From contig DASSJI010000195.1 of assembly GCA_035691285.1 (NCBI GenBank), positions 1 through 19,671 on the forward strand: a stretch of 19,671 nt of DNA, read 5' to 3'. This DNA is from DATFEN01 sp035691285. GTDB taxonomy: Bacteria > Acidobacteriota > Vicinamibacteria > Fen-336. Every line of letters starts with the position of its first letter. The first letter of the stretch is position 1. Made by a program: the position numbers and the translations under genes. Shown one piece after another: positions 13,419 to 19,671 of this stretch. Below the pieces are notes generated by a model. That model was not told the origin of the DNA. It ran no database searches and worked only from the letters and a program-made list of their open reading frames with translations.

Positions 13419-16238
13419 ATGAGCTGCTTCAAGAGATTTCCGGCCGTTCTCGCCCTCCTCCTCGTCCTCGCGCCCACGCTCGCGATCGCGCAGAGCCTGA
13501 CCGGCGCGATCCAGGGCGTCGTCAAGGACGAGCAGGGCGGCGCCCTGCCCGGCGTGAACATCACGCTCTCGGGCACGAGGGGCACCCGCACCGCCGTCAG
13601 CGACTCGACCGGCAGCTACCGCTTCGTGGCGGTGGAGCCGGGCACCTACTCGGTGACCGCCGAGCTGGCCGGCTTCGCCGGCAGGCGCTCCGAGAACCTC
13701 GAGATCAACATCGGCCAGAACTACACCCTCGACTTCAGCATGAAGGTGGCGACCCAGACCGAGGAGATCGAGGTGATCGGCGAGGCCCCGGTCGTCGACA
13801 CGACGAGCAGCTCCACGAACAACCAGCTCTCCCAGGACCTGCTCTTCAACATCCCGATCCGGCCCTCGAACGCCGCGACGCAGCTCCTGGACTTCACGCC
13901 GGGCGTCAACTGGGGAACGGCGTTCGGGGGCGACAACGACACGTCCAACGGCCTGCTCCTCGACGGCGTCGACACGCGAGACCCCGAGGGCGGCTCGGCC
14001 TGGACCTTCTTCGCGTACAACCTGGTCGACGAGGTCCAGATCCAGGGCCTGGGCGCACCGGCCGAGTACGGCGCCTTCACCGGCGTCGTGGTCAACACGA
14101 TCACCAAGTCCGGGGGGAACAACTACTCGGGCCTGTTCGACCTCTACCTGCGCCACGAGGACCTGGTCGAAGACAGCAACAACGTCACCGACGAGATCGC
14201 GCGCGCGAACCCCGCCCTGGCCGATCCGGCAGTCACCCAGGAAGAGATGGATCTGACGGCACAGTTCTCGGGTCCCTTCATCAAGGACAAGCTGTTCTTC
14301 TTCGTCAGCGCCCAGCGCTACCACCTCGCGCAGGACCCCACCGGACCGCGCACGATCCGCGACGAGGTCTCGCCTCGCCTCAACGCCAAGATCAACTGGA
14401 ACCCCGGACCGAACGACAACCTGCAGTTCATGTTCCAGAAGGACGAGTACAACGTCATCGGCCGGCCCGGCGTGACCGCGCTCCTGGCGACCGACGAGTT
14501 GACGAACCGCGAGGACGCTCCCGAGTACGTGTGGGGCGCGCAGTGGCGGCATCTCTTCGGCGCGAACACCTTCCTCGAGGCGAAGTTCACGGGCTGGTGG
14601 GGCTACTTCGACCTGAACCCCGAGGTGAACGCCCCTGGCCACTTCGACGCGGGAACGGGCCTCTACTCCGACTCGCAGGGTTGGTTCTACTACGCCGACC
14701 GCGAGCGCAACCAGTTGAACGCCTCCGTCTCCCACTACGCGGAAGGGTGGGGCCGGCACGATCTCAAGTTCGGCATCGAGATCGAGCGGAGCAAGGTCAG
14801 GAACCGCTACGGCTATGTCAACGACCTCTTCTACTATGACTACGAGTACTACTACCCGAAGGGTCAGTACACCGCCTACGACTACGGCTACGACCGAGAG
14901 GGCCGGAACCAGCGCGAGTCCTTCTACCTGCAGGACTCCTGGAAGGTCACCGACCGCCTGACGATCAACCCCGGCATACGCTTCGACTGGGTGCGCGGCT
15001 ATCCGGGCGGCGAGAGCGCGACGGGGCCGAACGGCGACGCCAAGGTCTACGACACCAAGAACCTCGCCCCGCGCATCGGTTTCGCCTACGACATCACCGG
15101 CGACCGCAAGACGGTGGTCAAGGGCTCGTACAGCCAGTACTACGAGGGCGCGTTCTTCCTGACCTATGGCGCCGCGGTTCCAGGCACCGAGGACTTCGTG
15201 CTCCACTTCTACGATCCCGCCGGCGAGAAGTGCGGACCGCTGGGCAACTGTTTCACGGAGTACTCGCGCAGCGAGTCGGAACCCTACAGGGTCGACCCGG
15301 ACATCAAACACCCGCGGACGGACGAGTTCACCCTCGGCTTCGAGAGAGCGCTGAGCAAGGACGTGCGGCTGGCCGTCACCGGGATCTACCGCAAGGACAA
15401 GAACCTCCAGGGCTCGGTGTTCCCGGACGCGCGCTGGATCCAGAACAGCACGACCAGCGCCGAGGGCGACGACCCGTCGCTCTCCGGGATACCCGTCACG
15501 TACTACACCTGGGCCAACCCGGACGAGTCGGAGACGAACGGCCTGCTGACCAATCCGGACGGCTTCCAGTACCTCGACGTGAACGGCAACGTTCTCGGCA
15601 CCGCCAAGGCCTATCGGCGCTACAAGGGTCTGATGTTCGTCCTGGACAAGCGGATGTCCGACCGTTGGATGGGCCGTATCTCCTACGTGGTCTCCCGCAC
15701 GAACGGTACCGTCGACAACTCGGGCTTCCAGTCCTACGGCGCCGGCACCCAGTTCGAGTCGCCCTCGCGGGCCCTCGTCAACCAGGACGGGCCGTTGACC
15801 TACGACATCCAGAACGAGCTGAAGATCATGGCGCATTACCAGGTCCCGGTGATCGAGATGGGGCTGAGCGCGTACTTCAGGATCCTGACTCCCGACGGTT
15901 TCTACACGCCCTTCCAGCAGTTCGGCAGCAGCGTGGTCAACAACTTCCCGTCCACGGGGCGGCGCATCTTCATCGAGCCGCGGGGCCAGCATGAGTTCGA
16001 GAAGCTCACCGAGCTGAACATGCGGTTCGAGAAGATCTTCAAGGTCAACGACGGGAAGGACCGCATCAGCCTGTACGCGGACGTCAACAACGTCACCAAC
16101 GCGAGCACGATCATCGACGTGCAGGATCGCTGGCCGAGCCAGGCCATCGGCGGCGTCGACGAGCCCGTGCCCTTCGGCGCCCCCGGTCTGCTCATCCAGC
16201 CGCGGCGCTGGACGTTCGGAGCGCGCTGGCAGTTCTAG
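13419..16238 (+). CDS. TonB-dependent receptor with N-terminal carboxypeptidase-regulatory-like domain
   Basis: This 939-aa outer-membrane protein has a signal peptide (about residues 1-25, cut at IAQ-S). A carboxypeptidase-regulatory-like beta domain (about 28-110: GAIQGVVKDEQGGALPGVNITL, DSTGSYRFVAVEPGTYSVTAELAGF) and a TonB plug (about 116-240, with LLLDGVDTRDPEGG and GVVVNTITKSGGNNYSG) follow. A 22-strand barrel fills the rest and ends in FGARWQF, the C-terminal Phe used by BAM. This SusC/OmpA-like architecture is common in Acidobacteriota and Bacteroidota for oligosaccharide, peptide or metal uptake. The start ATG at 13419 follows AGGAGG closely. A tyrosine-rich loop lies at 464-492 and a Cys pair (CGPLGNC) in a later loop. 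No SusD-like partner is present; the substrate is unknown. The operon ends in a terminator just downstream. Confidence 0.95.
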   Translation: MSCFKRFPAVLALLLVLAPTLAIAQSLTGAIQGVVKDEQGGALPGVNITLSGTRGTRTAVSDSTGSYRFVAVEPGTYSVTAELAGFAGRRSENLEINIGQNYTLDFSMKVATQTEEIEVIGEAPVVDTTSSSTNNQLSQDLLFNIPIRPSNAATQLLDFTPGVNWGTAFGGDNDTSNGLLLDGVDTRDPEGGSAWTFFAYNLVDEVQIQGLGAPAEYGAFTGVVVNTITKSGGNNYSGLFDLYLRHEDLVEDSNNVTDEIARANPALADPAVTQEEMDLTAQFSGPFIKDKLFFFVSAQRYHLAQDPTGPRTIRDEVSPRLNAKINWNPGPNDNLQFMFQKDEYNVIGRPGVTALLATDELTNREDAPEYVWGAQWRHLFGANTFLEAKFTGWWGYFDLNPEVNAPGHFDAGTGLYSDSQGWFYYADRERNQLNASVSHYAEGWGRHDLKFGIEIERSKVRNRYGYVNDLFYYDYEYYYPKGQYTAYDYGYDREGRNQRESFYLQDSWKVTDRLTINPGIRFDWVRGYPGGESATGPNGDAKVYDTKNLAPRIGFAYDITGDRKTVVKGSYSQYYEGAFFLTYGAAVPGTEDFVLHFYDPAGEKCGPLGNCFTEYSRSESEPYRVDPDIKHPRTDEFTLGFERALSKDVRLAVTGIYRKDKNLQGSVFPDARWIQNSTTSAEGDDPSLSGIPVTYYTWANPDESETNGLLTNPDGFQYLDVNGNVLGTAKAYRRYKGLMFVLDKRMSDRWMGRISYVVSRTNGTVDNSGFQSYGAGTQFESPSRALVNQDGPLTYDIQNELKIMAHYQVPVIEMGLSAYFRILTPDGFYTPFQQFGSSVVNNFPSTGRRIFIEPRGQHEFEKLTELNMRFEKIFKVNDGKDRISLYADVNNVTNASTIIDVQDRWPSQAIGGVDEPVPFGAPGLLIQPRRWTFGARWQF

Positions 16239-16260
16239 CTCGCGCGAGCCGACCCGTTCC

Positions 16261-16299
16261 CGCCCGGGGCCTTTCGGCCCCGGGCGTTTTCGTTTCTAG
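16261..16299 (+). terminator. Rho-independent terminator of the TonB receptor operon
   Basis: An 11-bp stem CGCCCGGGGCC (16261-16271) pairs with GGCCCCGGGCG (16276-16286) around a TTTC loop. It is followed at once by TTTTCGTTTCT. It begins 22 nt after the receptor stop codon. Confidence 0.93.
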
Positions 16300-16312
16300 C
16301 GAACGTGTTCGC
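16299..16312. promoter_or_regulatory. Palindromic candidate operator of the toxin-antitoxin-like pair
   Basis: GCGAAC-GT-GTTCGC has perfect 6-bp arms and lies 43 nt upstream of the antitoxin-like ATG, next to a weak -10-like TAAGAT (16341-16346). Its position fits autoregulation by a DNA-binding antitoxin or complex. The repeat overlaps the end of the terminator tail. Confidence 0.5.
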
Positions 16313-16355
16313 GGACCCAGCGGCCGATGGTCAAGGGGCGTAAGATGAGGCTGCC

Positions 16356-16664
16356 ATGGCCACAGCGGCAAGGGTCATCTACGCGCACATCGTGAAGGAA
16401 CCGGGGTACTGCGGCGGCAAGGCTTCCATTGATAACACACGTGTCCGCGTGAACAACGTCGTATGGCTCCACAAGGAGGGGCTCACGCCCGAACAGATCC
16501 TCCAGCGCTACACGCACCTCAGTCTCGCTCAGGTCCATGCGGCCCTCGCCTACTACTACGATCATGTGGAGGAGATCGAGGCCGAGCTGACCGCCGAGGA
16601 GCAGGCGGCCGCCGACTTCGAGGAGCGCAAAGCCGGGATCCTCGACCGAAGGTCTCACTCGTAG
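16356..16664 (+). CDS. DUF433 family protein, antitoxin-like
   Basis: This 102-aa protein has the DUF433 core GYCGGKASIDNTRVRVNNVVWLHKEGLTPEQILQRYTHLSLAQVHAALAYYYDH (about residues 17-69). This is a helix-rich DNA-binding-like fold that usually precedes a PIN-like (DUF5615) protein. The C-terminal segment (about 70-102) is acidic, with AELTAEEQAAADFEERKAG, and typical of a partner-binding tail. The ATG start is preceded by GAGG 5 nt away. The next gene starts 2 nt after its stop. A GCGAAC-GT-GTTCGC palindrome lies 43 nt upstream and could be its autoregulatory site. Codons such as ATT GAT AAC ACA are more AT-rich than in neighbours and may hint at recent transfer, weakly. The homology is clear; the toxin-antitoxin role is inferred from the pair. 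Confidence 0.87.
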   Translation: MATAARVIYAHIVKEPGYCGGKASIDNTRVRVNNVVWLHKEGLTPEQILQRYTHLSLAQVHAALAYYYDHVEEIEAELTAEEQAAADFEERKAGILDRRSHS

Positions 16665-16666
16665 GC

Positions 16667-17032
16667 GTGGCCGGCCGTTTCCCGCTGTACATCGATGCCG
16701 ACGTGGACGGCCGCGTCGTCAAGGCGCTGGAGGCCGCGGGATGGGATGTCCTGAGGGGCATTGACGCCTTCCCCGAGAAGACCCCCGACCTCACCCACTT
16801 CGTACGCGCTGCCCAGGACGCACGCGTGCTCGTATCGAATGACACAGACATGCTGGTCCTGGCCGAGCAGTCGTTCGTTCAAGGCAAGTCCCTCGCCGGC
16901 CTCGTCTGGTGGCCACGCAGCCACTACCGTCGGATGAGCCCGGGCGACTTCCGCGAAGCCTTCGAAGTACTGTCGCGCCAAGACGATCCCTTCGCGTCGT
17001 ACCCAATCGTTCACGTGAAGCTGGCGCGCTGA
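16667..17032 (+). CDS. DUF5615 PIN-like protein, toxin-like
   Basis: This 121-aa protein, with the GTG start at 16667 only 2 nt after the upstream stop, has a PIN-like fold. An N-terminal strand carries acidic residues (LYIDADVDGRVVKALEAAG, about residues 7-25), then GWDVLRGIDA, and VLVSNDTDMLVLAE (about 50-63) supplies a second acidic cluster. These Asp residues are those expected to bind the catalytic metal of PIN-type RNases (VapC-like). A WWPR segment and a mixed C-terminal helix (DFREAFEVLSRQDDP) follow. Together with the DUF433 gene it forms a compact bicistronic module, the order usual for these pairs. RNase activity was not shown here; some DUF5615 proteins may be non-toxic. Confidence 0.83.
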   Translation: MAGRFPLYIDADVDGRVVKALEAAGWDVLRGIDAFPEKTPDLTHFVRAAQDARVLVSNDTDMLVLAEQSFVQGKSLAGLVWWPRSHYRRMSPGDFREAFEVLSRQDDPFASYPIVHVKLAR

Positions 17033-17062
17033 TCCTTCCGAGGTCAGGGCGCTCCAACGACG

Positions 17063-19411
17063 TCACACCACCGGCCGCGGCCTGGACCGGAGCTGCGCCT
17101 CGAGGCGGCGGCCCTTGGCGGCCTCGGCCTCGGCCCTGGCGCGATCGCCGCGCCGGCTGTAGACGTCGGCCAGGACGAAGTGGCCCAGGGGCGCCTGCTC
17201 CGAGCCCGGGTCGCGCTCGAGCCCCTTCTTCGCGATGTCCTCCGCGCCGTCCAGCCCTCCATTCCTCAGCTCCTCGCGGGCGAGGAAGAAGTAGGCCGCG
17301 CCGAACTCGGGGGCCTTCTCGACGGTGGCGATCAGCTCCTTGAGATAGCCGTCCCGATCGCCCTTCTCACGGAGGAGCTGGGCGAGGTTGAAGCGGGCCT
17401 TGCCGTTGTCGGCGTAAGTCTCGAGCTCCTCCCGGTAGAGGAGCTCGGCCGCATCGAGGTCGCGGCGGGCCTCGTGGATGCGCGCCAGGTTGAAGCGGCC
17501 GGTGCGGACGTCGGGCTCGAGCTCGAGCGCCTGCCGGACGAGGCGTTCGGCCTCGGCCCTCTGCCCTCGCGCCCAGGCGATCGCGCCCAGGCTGTTGAGA
17601 GCCGCTCCCATCTTCGGGTTCTCGTCGAGCGCCTGGCGGAACGTTTTCTCCGCCTCGGCGATGCGCCCGAGGTCGAGGTAGAGCGTGGCGAGCTGGTACC
17701 AGGTCTGCGGCGTCTTGGGATCGAGCTCGAGGGCTGCCTTGTAGCCCTCGAGGGCCTTCTCGTTCTGGCCGAGGCCGCGGTAGAGCCGCGCCAGGTTCGT
17801 CATGGCGAGGTCGTGATCCGGCTTCAGGGCCAGGGCCTGTTTGAACGCCGCCTCGGCCTCGTCCACCTTGCGCAGGCGCGACAGCCAGTTGCCGAGGGCC
17901 AGGTAGGCGTCGATGATCTTCGGGTCCTCGGCCAGCACCGCGCGCATCGCGGCCACGGCCTCCTCGATCTTGTCCTGGGAGCCGAGGTCCCGCGCCCGGT
18001 GCATCGCCGCGTAGAGCCCGATCTTGTCCTTGGGATCGGGCAGGACCTCGTTGGGGTCGACCTCGACGGCGCCGCCGACGTAGCCGAGGGCCGCGAGCCG
18101 CTGCAGCGTGTCGGGATCCAGCTCGCGCGGGTCGGGGGCGGCGACGCCGCCCGCGCCCGCCAGCTCCTTGAGGCGCACGCGCAGGCCCTCGGCGGTCCGG
18201 CTGAAGGACTTGTAGATGTTCCTCGTCTCGCCCGCGTCGTTCCCGAGGTCGTAGAGCTCCGGCGTCGGCGCCTCGATGAAGTGGTGGCGGCCGTCGCGCA
18301 GGCCCTGGAGGTGCTGCCAGCCGTGATGGAAGCGCGGGTAGTAGCTCTCCGAGTACGCGACGTGGCCGGGGTCCGCTCCGGGGTCCATCAGGACGCGCAC
18401 CAGGGAGCGGCCGTCGATGCCAGGCTGTGCGTCGAGGCCCGCGAGATCGAGCACCGTCGGGTAGATGTCGACGCTCGAGACCTGGGCCGGGGCGCGGCCG
18501 CGCAGGCCCCACGGCGTGCGGACGATCAGCGGCACGCGAGTGGTGGAGTCGTAGATGAAGAAGGCGTGGGTGTTCTCGCCGTGCTCGCCCAGGCTCTCGC
18601 CGTGATCCCCCGTCACCACGACCACCGTCCGCCCGAGCAGCCCCTGCGCCTCGAGCCAGGACGTCAGCCGGCCGACCAGCTCGTCGGTCCACGCGATCTC
18701 TCCCACGTAGGGCTGGCCGGGATACCGAGAGCGGTACGGCTCAGGAGGATCGTAGGGCGTGTGGGGATCGTAGAGATGGATCCATGCGAAGAACTTCCTC
18801 GCCTTCACGCCGTCGAGCCAGCCGAGCGCGTCCTGCATCACCTCGTCGCCGCGCTTCTGCACCGTCCCCAGCGACACGACCTTGAACTTGCTCAGGTCGA
18901 ACTTGTCGCCGTAGTGGTCGAAGCCCTGGCCGATGCCCCACTTCGAGTCGAGGACCCAGGCCCCCACGAAGGCGCCGGTGGCGTAGCCGGCCTCCTGGAA
19001 CCGTTCGGCCAGCGTCGTCTCGCTCTCGGAGAGGAAGAAGCCCCCGTTGTCGTGGACGCCGTGGTGGGGCGGCACCTTGCCCGTGAAGATCGACGAGTGG
19101 GAGGGCAGCGTGAGCGGGACGGTGGCGGTGGCGCGCTCGAACAGCACGCCGTCGCGGGCCAGGCGATCGAGGTGCGGCGTCGCGACGCCCTCGAAGCCGT
19201 AGCAGCGGAGGCGGTCGGCGCGGGTCGTATCCAGGGTGACGACGAGCACGTTGACGTCGCGGGGCGAGGGCGAGCGCCGCAGCAGCCGGGCACGGGCCGC
19301 CTCGTCGGACGCGGGCGGACGCGTGAGCAGGAGGTAACCTGCCGCGGCGAGCACCACGATCGCGGCGCCGGCCAGCCGACGCTTGCGATCCGGCCTGGCG
19401 GCTGACGTCAT
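17063..19411 (-). CDS. Membrane-anchored sulfatase-like/TPR protein without the fGly cysteine
   Basis: This 782-aa protein has an N-terminal membrane helix (GAAIVVLAAAGYLLL, about residues 15-29). An alkaline-phosphatase/sulfatase superfamily domain (about 53-400) follows, with LVVTLDTTRADRL (56-68), GVATPHLDRLARDGVLFERA, and the VVVVTGDHGESLGEHGEN metal-site segment (263-280). A chain of TPR repeats fills about 465-770 (e.g. AEAAFKQALALKPDHDLAMTNLARLY). The position of the formylglycine precursor Cys reads Thr101 in TLPSH (101-105), where true sulfatases have CxPSR. So it is probably a phosphatase, phosphodiesterase or transferase with a Thr nucleophile rather than a sulfatase; many TPR-fused relatives share this. 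The helix points the catalytic domain and TPRs to the periplasm. It begins 7 nt after the moaC stop, suggesting one operon. Confidence 0.92.
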   Translation of the reverse strand: MTSAARPDRKRRLAGAAIVVLAAAGYLLLTRPPASDEAARARLLRRSPSPRDVNVLVVTLDTTRADRLRCYGFEGVATPHLDRLARDGVLFERATATVPLTLPSHSSIFTGKVPPHHGVHDNGGFFLSESETTLAERFQEAGYATGAFVGAWVLDSKWGIGQGFDHYGDKFDLSKFKVVSLGTVQKRGDEVMQDALGWLDGVKARKFFAWIHLYDPHTPYDPPEPYRSRYPGQPYVGEIAWTDELVGRLTSWLEAQGLLGRTVVVVTGDHGESLGEHGENTHAFFIYDSTTRVPLIVRTPWGLRGRAPAQVSSVDIYPTVLDLAGLDAQPGIDGRSLVRVLMDPGADPGHVAYSESYYPRFHHGWQHLQGLRDGRHHFIEAPTPELYDLGNDAGETRNIYKSFSRTAEGLRVRLKELAGAGGVAAPDPRELDPDTLQRLAALGYVGGAVEVDPNEVLPDPKDKIGLYAAMHRARDLGSQDKIEEAVAAMRAVLAEDPKIIDAYLALGNWLSRLRKVDEAEAAFKQALALKPDHDLAMTNLARLYRGLGQNEKALEGYKAALELDPKTPQTWYQLATLYLDLGRIAEAEKTFRQALDENPKMGAALNSLGAIAWARGQRAEAERLVRQALELEPDVRTGRFNLARIHEARRDLDAAELLYREELETYADNGKARFNLAQLLREKGDRDGYLKELIATVEKAPEFGAAYFFLAREELRNGGLDGAEDIAKKGLERDPGSEQAPLGHFVLADVYSRRGDRARAEAEAAKGRRLEAQLRSRPRPVV

Positions 19412-19418
19412 CCGGACG

Positions 19419-19671
19419 TCACCTCGCCCGGTACTCCCCGGACTTGCCGCCCCGCTTCGCGACCAGGCGGACGTCGCCGATCACCATGCCGCGGTCCGCC
19501 GCCTTGAGCATGTCGTAGAGCGTCAGCGCGGCCACCGCGACCGCGTGGAGCGCCTCCATCTCGGCGCCGGTCCGGGCGTCGGTCTTCACCCTCGCCTCGA
19601 TCGCGAAGCCGCCCCGCCTGGCAACGACGTCCACGTCCACGTGCTGCAGCGGCAGGGGGTGGCAGAGCGGG
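19419..19671 (-). CDS. moaC: MoaC, cyclic pyranopterin monophosphate synthase (C-terminal part, 5' end beyond window)
   Basis: The visible last 83 residues include LCHPLPLQHVDVDV at the edge, KTDARTGAEMEALHAVAVAALTLYDMLKAADRGMVIGDVRLV and GGKSGEY. These are the active-site and dimer motifs of MoaC (consensus LCHPLPLTHV, EMEALTA, DMCKAxDRGMxIG, GGKSG). MoaC, with MoaA, converts GTP-derived 3',8-cyclo-GTP to cyclic pyranopterin monophosphate in molybdenum cofactor synthesis in the cytosol. The coding frame stays open to the end of the window; the GTG at 19640 is internal. Its stop lies 7 nt upstream of the sulfatase-like gene. A molybdopterin enzyme need is implied but no such enzyme is in view. 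Confidence 0.95.
   Translation of the reverse strand, partial: PLCHPLPLQHVDVDVVARRGGFAIEARVKTDARTGAEMEALHAVAVAALTLYDMLKAADRGMVIGDVRLVAKRGGKSGEYRAR

Noticed and set aside
13389..15992. 867-aa open frame on the minus strand opposite the TonB receptor
   Set aside because: It is antisense to a gene with clear domains and signal peptide, and its residues (Arg/Val/Glu/Leu low-complexity) are typical of a GC-rich shadow frame.
17180..19405. 741-aa open frame on the plus strand opposite the sulfatase-like/TPR gene
   Set aside because: No recognisable domain; it mirrors the third-position GC of the real minus-strand gene.
1..19671. tRNA, rRNA, CRISPR arrays, insertion sequences
   Set aside because: No cloverleaf, rRNA core motifs, regular direct repeats or transposase was seen on either strand by eye.

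Overview
The window is GC-rich (very roughly 70 %), densely coded and bacterial. The organism looks Gram-negative. It has two TonB-dependent outer-membrane receptors (one with an N-terminal carboxypeptidase-regulatory domain), a Pal-type lipoprotein, a TatA, a GmhA-type heptose isomerase and a sigma-54 activator. It also has a membrane Ser/Thr kinase, a TPR-fused sulfatase-like protein and a stand-alone PuuD-type membrane domain. That mix fits Acidobacteriota or a similar deep soil or sediment lineage. The assignment is an inference from gene content and style, not from a marker gene.

Layout. (1) 2-1789 (+): 3' part of a TonB-dependent receptor cut by the window edge, followed by an FHA/AAA+/Fis sigma-54 activator (1836-3200, +). 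(2) Convergent to it, a long series of minus-strand genes from 12816 down to 3205. In transcription order these are: a PD40 beta-propeller protein, a LysW-like carrier protein of 55 aa, a LarE-type sulfur transferase, TatA, Pal, a receptor-like Ser/Thr kinase with TPR-like and Ig-like C-terminal parts, two exported beta-rich proteins, a PuuD-like membrane protein, a mini-DnaJ, GmhA and a conserved protein of unknown function. Several junctions overlap by 1-32 nt or are only a few nt apart, so the series is several operons rather than one. Hairpins at 10038-10065 and 4772-4800 may separate units. (3) 12817-13057: divergent regulatory region holding a near-consensus sigma-54 promoter and a perfect 13-bp palindrome. 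(4) 13058-16238 (+): a small bitopic secreted protein and a large TonB-dependent receptor, ending in a clear intrinsic terminator. (5) 16356-17032 (+): a DUF433/DUF5615 toxin-antitoxin-like pair with a palindromic candidate operator. (6) 17063-19671 (-): the 3' part of moaC, then a membrane-anchored sulfatase-like/TPR protein.

How the parts may work together. The sigma-54 promoter in front of the receptor operon and the FHA-bearing sigma-54 activator 10 kb away suggest phospho-dependent control of envelope genes. The Ser/Thr kinase encoded in between is a plausible source of the phosphothreonine signal; this is inference.

Most worth follow-up: a LysW-like amino-group-carrier protein (missed by long-ORF gene finding) that shares an ATGA overlap with a LarE-type sulfur transferase. 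No lysine or arginine biosynthesis genes are in view. This raises the possibility of carrier-protein-linked sulfur chemistry. Second are the GmhA plus deoxyhypusine-synthase-like pair and the kinase/secreted-protein operon. Several family members also depart from their consensus motifs: HPE for HPD in the J-domain, GVATGV for GAFTGA in the activator, and Thr for Cys in the sulfatase-like active site.
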